Shown: positions 59,844 through 64,000 of the stretch, one piece after another | How the letters are laid out: every line of letters starts with the position of its first letter | Position numbering within the stretch: the first letter of the stretch is position 1 | Assembly (NCBI GenBank): GCA_003134785.1 | Contig: PLCN01000017.1 | Location: 62,001 to 126,000, forward strand | Origin: Spartobacteria bacterium | GTDB lineage: Bacteria > Verrucomicrobiota > Verrucomicrobiia > Chthoniobacterales > UBA10450 | Reading direction: 5' to 3' | Length of the DNA stretch: 64,000 nucleotides | The notes under the pieces: model-generated | Databases searched by the model: none | Told to the model about the DNA's origin: nothing | Seen by the model: the letters and a program-made list of their open reading frames with translations, nothing else | Program-made: the position numbers and the translations under genes

Positions 59844-60407
59844 TTACCGCTTTTCCCCCGCGGATTGCGCCTCATCGTGCAAAAGCTCCGCGTAGCGCGC
59901 GAGCAGCCAGCAAAGGTCGGAAAGACGGTTGAGATAGCGCAGAATCTCGGCGTTGAATTTCGTGTCTGCTGCCATCAAGGCCGCAACCCGCCGTTCCGCG
60001 CGGCGGCAGACCGTACGAGCCAAGTCCAGCGTTGCAGAATCCATCGTCTTCCCGGGAACCGCCCAGCCCTTGAACTTCCCGAGCTTGTTCTTTTCCAAAT
60101 CATCGACCGTGGCTGTGAGCCGATCGGTCATCGCCGCGGACGTAAGTTGAAATCCGTCCTTCACGTATCGATCCAGATCTTGGGGAGCGGTTGCGAGTTC
60201 GCCCATCACGATGACCAACTCCTTTTGCGCCGCGAAGATCTGTTCGGTCAGAAAGGGATTCGAAGCCGACACGCGAGCGAGACCGAGTGAGGCGTTCAGT
60301 TCGTCCACGCATCCATATGCGTCGACCCGTGCGTCCGTCTTCGGAACGCGACGCCCGTACATCAACGAAGTCTCACCCGCGTCGCCTGTCTTGGTTGCGA
60401 TGGACAT
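59844..60407 (-). CDS. Cob(I)alamin adenosyltransferase, PduO type
   Basis: 187 residues. TKTGDAGETSLMYGRRVPKT begins the ATP-binding motif (TKxGDxGxT); VDAYGCVDELNASLGLAR and DLARTVCRRAERRVAAL, then LNRLSDLCWLLARYAE complete the PduO five-helix fold. It transfers the adenosyl group of ATP to cob(I)alamin. The cell therefore probably uses adenosylcobalamin, made or salvaged. Confidence 0.92.
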   Translation of the reverse strand: MSIATKTGDAGETSLMYGRRVPKTDARVDAYGCVDELNASLGLARVSASNPFLTEQIFAAQKELVIVMGELATAPQDLDRYVKDGFQLTSAAMTDRLTATVDDLEKNKLGKFKGWAVPGKTMDSATLDLARTVCRRAERRVAALMAADTKFNAEILRYLNRLSDLCWLLARYAELLHDEAQSAGEKR

Positions 60408-60423
60408 TCGCTAGGTTGCCCCC

Positions 60424-60465
60424 AAAAACGCGAATGACGAATCAGCTCTCGCCAATTCGTCATTC
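60424..60465 (-). terminator. Intrinsic terminator of rpoC
   Basis: On the minus strand GAATGACGAAT and ATTCGTCATTC form an 11 bp stem around a 12 nt loop, followed by GCG and TTTTT. It lies 26 bp after the rpoC stop and just before the adenosyltransferase start. Confidence 0.6.
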
Positions 60466-60490
60466 GATATTCGCACTTTTGTAATTCGCT

Positions 60491-63400
60491 CTAGCCCAGC
60501 GCCGGCTGCACTTCCGGTTCGTCCACCAGCGACGTTCCGACCTGCTCGCCCAGCTCCACGAGTTTGATCTCGCGCACCGCCGGGAAACCTGTGCCGGCCG
60601 GAATGAGGTGACCCATGATGACGTTCTCCTTGAAGCCACGCAGACGATCTACCTTGCCGAGCGTCGCCGCTTCCGTAAGCACCCGCGTTGTATCTTGGAA
60701 CGAGGCCGCTGAGATGAAGCTGTCGGTTTCGAGCGAAGCCTTCGTGATGCCGAGCAACACCGGAGTCGCTTCCGCAGGCTTCCCACCTTGCTCCACGACC
60801 TTCGCGTTCTCCGCTTCGAAATCGAGACGGTCGATCTGATCGCCCCAGAGAAGGGACGTGTCACCTGGGTCGGTGATCTTCACCTTTCGCAACATCTGGC
60901 GCACGATGATCTCGATGTGCTTGTCGTTAATTTCCACGCCTTGGAGGCGGTAAACTTCCTGCACTTCGTTGACCAGGTGTTCCTGCAAATCCTGGGGCCC
61001 GCAGACCTCGAGAATTTCGTGCGGGACAACCGGACCTTCCGTGAGCTGCTGTCCTTTTTTCACGAAATCGCCCTTGAAGACGATGATGTGTTTGGTCAGC
61101 GAGATCAGGTGCTCTTCCTCGGCGCCGGTCTCCGGATCCGTCAGGATGAGTTTGCGCTTGCCGCGAACCGTGCCGCCCATTTCGACCGTGCCATCGATCT
61201 TCGCGATCTCGGCTGCGTCTTTCGGACGGCGCGCTTCGAAAAGTTCGGCCACACGCGGCAGACCGCCCGTGATGTCCTTCGTCTTCGCGATCTTTCGAGG
61301 AGTCTTCGCGAGCAAAGCGCCTGCGCGAATCTTCCGGCCTTCTTCCACAACCACGTGCGCGCCGGCTGGAATGGAATAGCTCGCGAGCACTTCCTTCTTG
61401 TCGCCCACGACCACGATCTGCGGATGCAGATCTTCTTTGTGCTCGATGATGACCGTGCCCATCAGCCCAGTCGCTTCGTCGACGTCGCGCTTAATGGTGA
61501 CGCCGGCGATCATGTCGCGAAATTCGATCTTGCCGCTCTTGTCGGTCAGAATCGGCACGTTGTACGGATCCCACTGCACGAACGTTTCGCCCTTCTTCAC
61601 CTGGGCGCCGTCCGGTTTCGAAATAACCGAACCGATAACCACGTTGTAGCGATCCAATTCGCGGCCTTCGGAATTGTGCACGCTGATCGAGCCATTTTTG
61701 TTCAGCACGATCCAGCTTCCGTCGAGCGCTTGCACGGTGCGGATATCGTTGAATTGCAGAGCGCCATCGTTCTTCGCCTTGATGATCGGCTGCTTGAACG
61801 TCTGACTCGCCGTGCCACCGATGTGGAACGTCCGCATCGTCAACTGCGTCCCTGGTTCGCCGATTGACTGGGCGGCAATAATGCCGACCGCTTCGCCGAG
61901 CTTCACAAACTGCCCGGTCGCAAGGTTGCGTCCGTAGCATTGCGCGCAAACGCCGCGGCCACATTCGCAGGTTAACACCGAGCGAATCTTCAAACTCTCT
62001 ACGCCCACCTTTTCGATCGCCGCGGCAATGTTCTCGTCGATCAGTTGATTGGCCTTCACGACTTTCTTCTTCGTGACCGGATCGATTACCGACTCGCAGC
62101 TGACACGACCGATGATGCGGGTGGCAAGATCCACGACTTCTTCGTCGCCTTCATAAATCGATTTCACGGTGATGCCGTTGACCGTGCCGCAATCCATCTC
62201 GTTGATGATTACGTCCTGCGACGCGTCCACGAGCTTGCGGGTGAGATAACCGGAATCCGCTGTCTTTAGCGCGGTATCGGCCAGACCCTTGCGAGCGCCA
62301 TGCGTCGAGATGAAATACTCGAGCACACTCAAGCCTTCGCGGAAGTTCGACGTGATCGGCCGCTCGATGATTTCCCCGGACGGCTTCGCCATCAATCCGC
62401 GCATACCCGCAAGCTGCTTCACCTGCTGACGATTTCCGCGCGCGCCCGAATCCACCATCAGGAAGACGGGATTCAATTCCTTCCGACCCTCGTTATGTTC
62501 GAGAGTGCGGAACATGACGTTCGAGATTTCGTCGCCAGCGTGCGTCCAGATATCGATGATCTTGTTGTAACGCTCGCCGTCCGTGATGATGCCCTTGCGA
62601 TACTGCTGCTCGACGGTCTTGATCTGCTTGTAGGCATTTTGCAGCTCCGTCTCTTTTTCCTTCGGGATGATCATGTCGGAAATTCCGATGGAAATTCCCG
62701 CCTTGGTCGCTTCCGCGAATCCGAGTTCCTTCAGGCTGTCGAGCGTCTCGACCGTCCCCTGCTGCCCAGCCACCTGGTAACAACGCCAGATAATATCGCT
62801 AAGTTGTTTCTTGCCCGCGGGCTTATTGAAGAAGCCTAACTTCACCGGCCAAATGGCGTTGAAGATCACGCGGCCGGCGGTCGTTTCGATGACACGGTCC
62901 GTCGTGTTGCCGTAGATGGTCTGCAGCCCGACATCCGGATTCTTGTAGCGAATCCGGTCGTGCGTCTTCACCTTGCCGTCGGCCATTGCAAATTCGACTT
63001 CCGTCGCGTTCGCGAAAAGCGGCAATCGTGTTTCCGCGGCCACGCCCGTCGCGCGCCGAGGATTCTGCGTGAGATAATAACAGCCGAGTGTGATGTCCTG
63101 CGACGGCGTCGTGATTGGCTTCCCGCTCGAGGGCGAGAAAATATTATTCGGCGCGAGCATAAGCATGCGCGCTTCCATTTGCGCTTCCACGGATAGCGGC
63201 ACGTGCACCGCCATCTGGTCGCCGTCGAAGTCCGCATTGTAAGCGGTGCAAACGAGCGGATGAATCCGGATCGCTTCGCCCTCGATCAGCAATGGCTCGA
63301 AAGCCTGGATGGAGAGGCGGTGCAAAGTCGGCGCGCGGTTCAGCAGCACCGGATGACCCTTTGTGACCTCTTCGAGAATGTCCCAGACCTCCGGCGTCTG

Positions 63401-64000
63401 CCGCTCGATCATTTTTTTCGCGCTGCGCACCGTGTGCACGTAACCGAGATCCTTGAGTCGCCGGATGATGAACGGCTCGAACAAAACGAGCGCCATCTTC
63501 TTCGGCAGACCGCACTGATTCAATTTCAGCTCGGGACCGATAACGATGACGGAACGGCCGGAATAATCGACGCGCTTGCCCAGCAAGTTCTGGCGGAAAC
63601 GTCCGCCCTTGCCCTTGAGCATATCGCTGAGTGATTTCAGTGGGCGATTGCCGGCGCCGGTGACCGCGCGACCATGACGGCCGTTATCGAACAACGCATC
63701 GACCGCTTCCTGAAGCATGCGCTTCTCGTTGCGGATAATGACGTCGGGCGTCTTGAGCTGGAGCAAGTTCTTCAACCGATTATTGCGGTTGATGACCCGG
63801 CGATAAAGATCGTTCAGATCCGAAGTCGCAAAGCGGCCGCCTTCCAGCGGAACGAGCGGACGCAAATCCGGCGGTATCACCGGCAGAACATCGAGCACCA
63901 TCCAGTCAGGACGGGCATGCGACGAGGCAAAGCCCTGCACCAATTTCAAACGCTTCGCGAGTTTCTTGCGAATCTGTTTGCTCTTGGTGTTCCCCATCGC
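60491..64000 (-). CDS. rpoC: RNA polymerase beta' subunit (5' end beyond window)
   Basis: About 1170 residues are visible. Active-site metal motif [14 protein letters not shown], the zipper/lid area [20 protein letters not shown], the bridge-helix region [20 protein letters not shown] and the second zinc site [16 protein letters not shown] are all seen. The frame is open to the window edge: roughly the first 230 residues, including the first zinc finger, are outside. The Met at 63997 is not a true start. The C-terminus is [18 protein letters not shown] then a short acidic tail. Followed by a likely terminator. Confidence 0.96.
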   Translation of the reverse strand, partial: AMGNTKSKQIRKKLAKRLKLVQGFASSHARPDWMVLDVLPVIPPDLRPLVPLEGGRFATSDLNDLYRRVINRNNRLKNLLQLKTPDVIIRNEKRMLQEAVDALFDNGRHGRAVTGAGNRPLKSLSDMLKGKGGRFRQNLLGKRVDYSGRSVIVIGPELKLNQCGLPKKMALVLFEPFIIRRLKDLGYVHTVRSAKKMIERQTPEVWDILEEVTKGHPVLLNRAPTLHRLSIQAFEPLLIEGEAIRIHPLVCTAYNADFDGDQMAVHVPLSVEAQMEARMLMLAPNNIFSPSSGKPITTPSQDITLGCYYLTQNPRRATGVAAETRLPLFANATEVEFAMADGKVKTHDRIRYKNPDVGLQTIYGNTTDRVIETTAGRVIFNAIWPVKLGFFNKPAGKKQLSDIIWRCYQVAGQQGTVETLDSLKELGFAEATKAGISIGISDMIIPKEKETELQNAYKQIKTVEQQYRKGIITDGERYNKIIDIWTHAGDEISNVMFRTLEHNEGRKELNPVFLMVDSGARGNRQQVKQLAGMRGLMAKPSGEIIERPITSNFREGLSVLEYFISTHGARKGLADTALKTADSGYLTRKLVDASQDVIINEMDCGTVNGITVKSIYEGDEEVVDLATRIIGRVSCESVIDPVTKKKVVKANQLIDENIAAAIEKVGVESLKIRSVLTCECGRGVCAQCYGRNLATGQFVKLGEAVGIIAAQSIGEPGTQLTMRTFHIGGTASQTFKQPIIKAKNDGALQFNDIRTVQALDGSWIVLNKNGSISVHNSEGRELDRYNVVIGSVISKPDGAQVKKGETFVQWDPYNVPILTDKSGKIEFRDMIAGVTIKRDVDEATGLMGTVIIEHKEDLHPQIVVVGDKKEVLASYSIPAGAHVVVEEGRKIRAGALLAKTPRKIAKTKDITGGLPRVAELFEARRPKDAAEIAKIDGTVEMGGTVRGKRKLILTDPETGAEEEHLISLTKHIIVFKGDFVKKGQQLTEGPVVPHEILEVCGPQDLQEHLVNEVQEVYRLQGVEINDKHIEIIVRQMLRKVKITDPGDTSLLWGDQIDRLDFEAENAKVVEQGGKPAEATPVLLGITKASLETDSFISAASFQDTTRVLTEAATLGKVDRLRGFKENVIMGHLIPAGTGFPAVREIKLVELGEQVGTSLVDEPEVQPALG

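Noticed and set aside
63995-63997. ATG at 63997 as the rpoC start
   Set aside because: RpoC needs about 230 further N-terminal residues, and the frame is open to the window edge.
1-64000. CRISPR arrays, rRNA genes, prophage or complete insertion sequences
   Set aside because: No regularly spaced direct repeats, rRNA-like stretches, phage structural genes or transposase frames were found.

Overview
The window looks like a chromosomal contig of a GC-rich, free-living Verrucomicrobiota bacterium (Chthoniobacterales-like; assignment inferred, not proven). Supporting signs are a DUF5069 protein, secreted proteins ending in duplicated blocks that close on VEAY-L, the DUF4178/DUF350/polyamine-type operon, and many families of palindromic intergenic repeats. 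Both ends cut genes: infC at the left and rpoC at the right.

Layout. 1-23 kb is mostly housekeeping: infC, a YmdB-type phosphodiesterase, two N-acetylmuramoyl-L-alanine amidases, aroB, holA, uvrB, a large TPR membrane protein, nnr, a pseudo-receiver/PATAN protein coupled to a TPR protein, an ACT protein, lysS, and a PAS histidine kinase with a NarL-type regulator. 23-33 kb is an accessory region. It holds two short runs of integron-type gene cassettes with recognisable ~120 bp attC sites but no integrase in the window. The cassettes carry a small hypothetical protein, an ankyrin protein with a premature stop, an LprI-like secreted protein, a two-helix membrane protein and a secreted esterase. 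Between the runs lie an AmpC-type class C beta-lactamase, a DUF5069 protein and an NHL-repeat secreted protein, plus gene fragments (DUF1989-like, cupin-like). Just downstream is a broken YdeI-like gene.

33-43 kb returns to core functions: ECF sigma factor, glutaredoxin-like protein, PBP1A, DUF423, an MscS channel with a cyclic-nucleotide domain, a K+-independent H+-pyrophosphatase, and a receiver/metallo-beta-lactamase fusion. After a tRNA-Gln(CTG), 43.7-49.6 kb is one compact operon: DUF4178, a tiny membrane protein, DUF350, a membrane spermidine-synthase-like protein, a Tat-exported FAD oxidoreductase and an AdoMet decarboxylase. It reads as a membrane-associated pathway using decarboxylated AdoMet. 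49.6-64 kb has tadA, a SYLF protein, tyrS, bioD, purQS, a short LigD, a DUF892 protein, tsf, rpsB, a PduO-type adenosyltransferase and rpoC.

A second theme is repeats. At least six palindromic families (called A-F below) sit a few bases after stop codons and have entered reading frames without breaking them, in uvrB, nnr and ligD.
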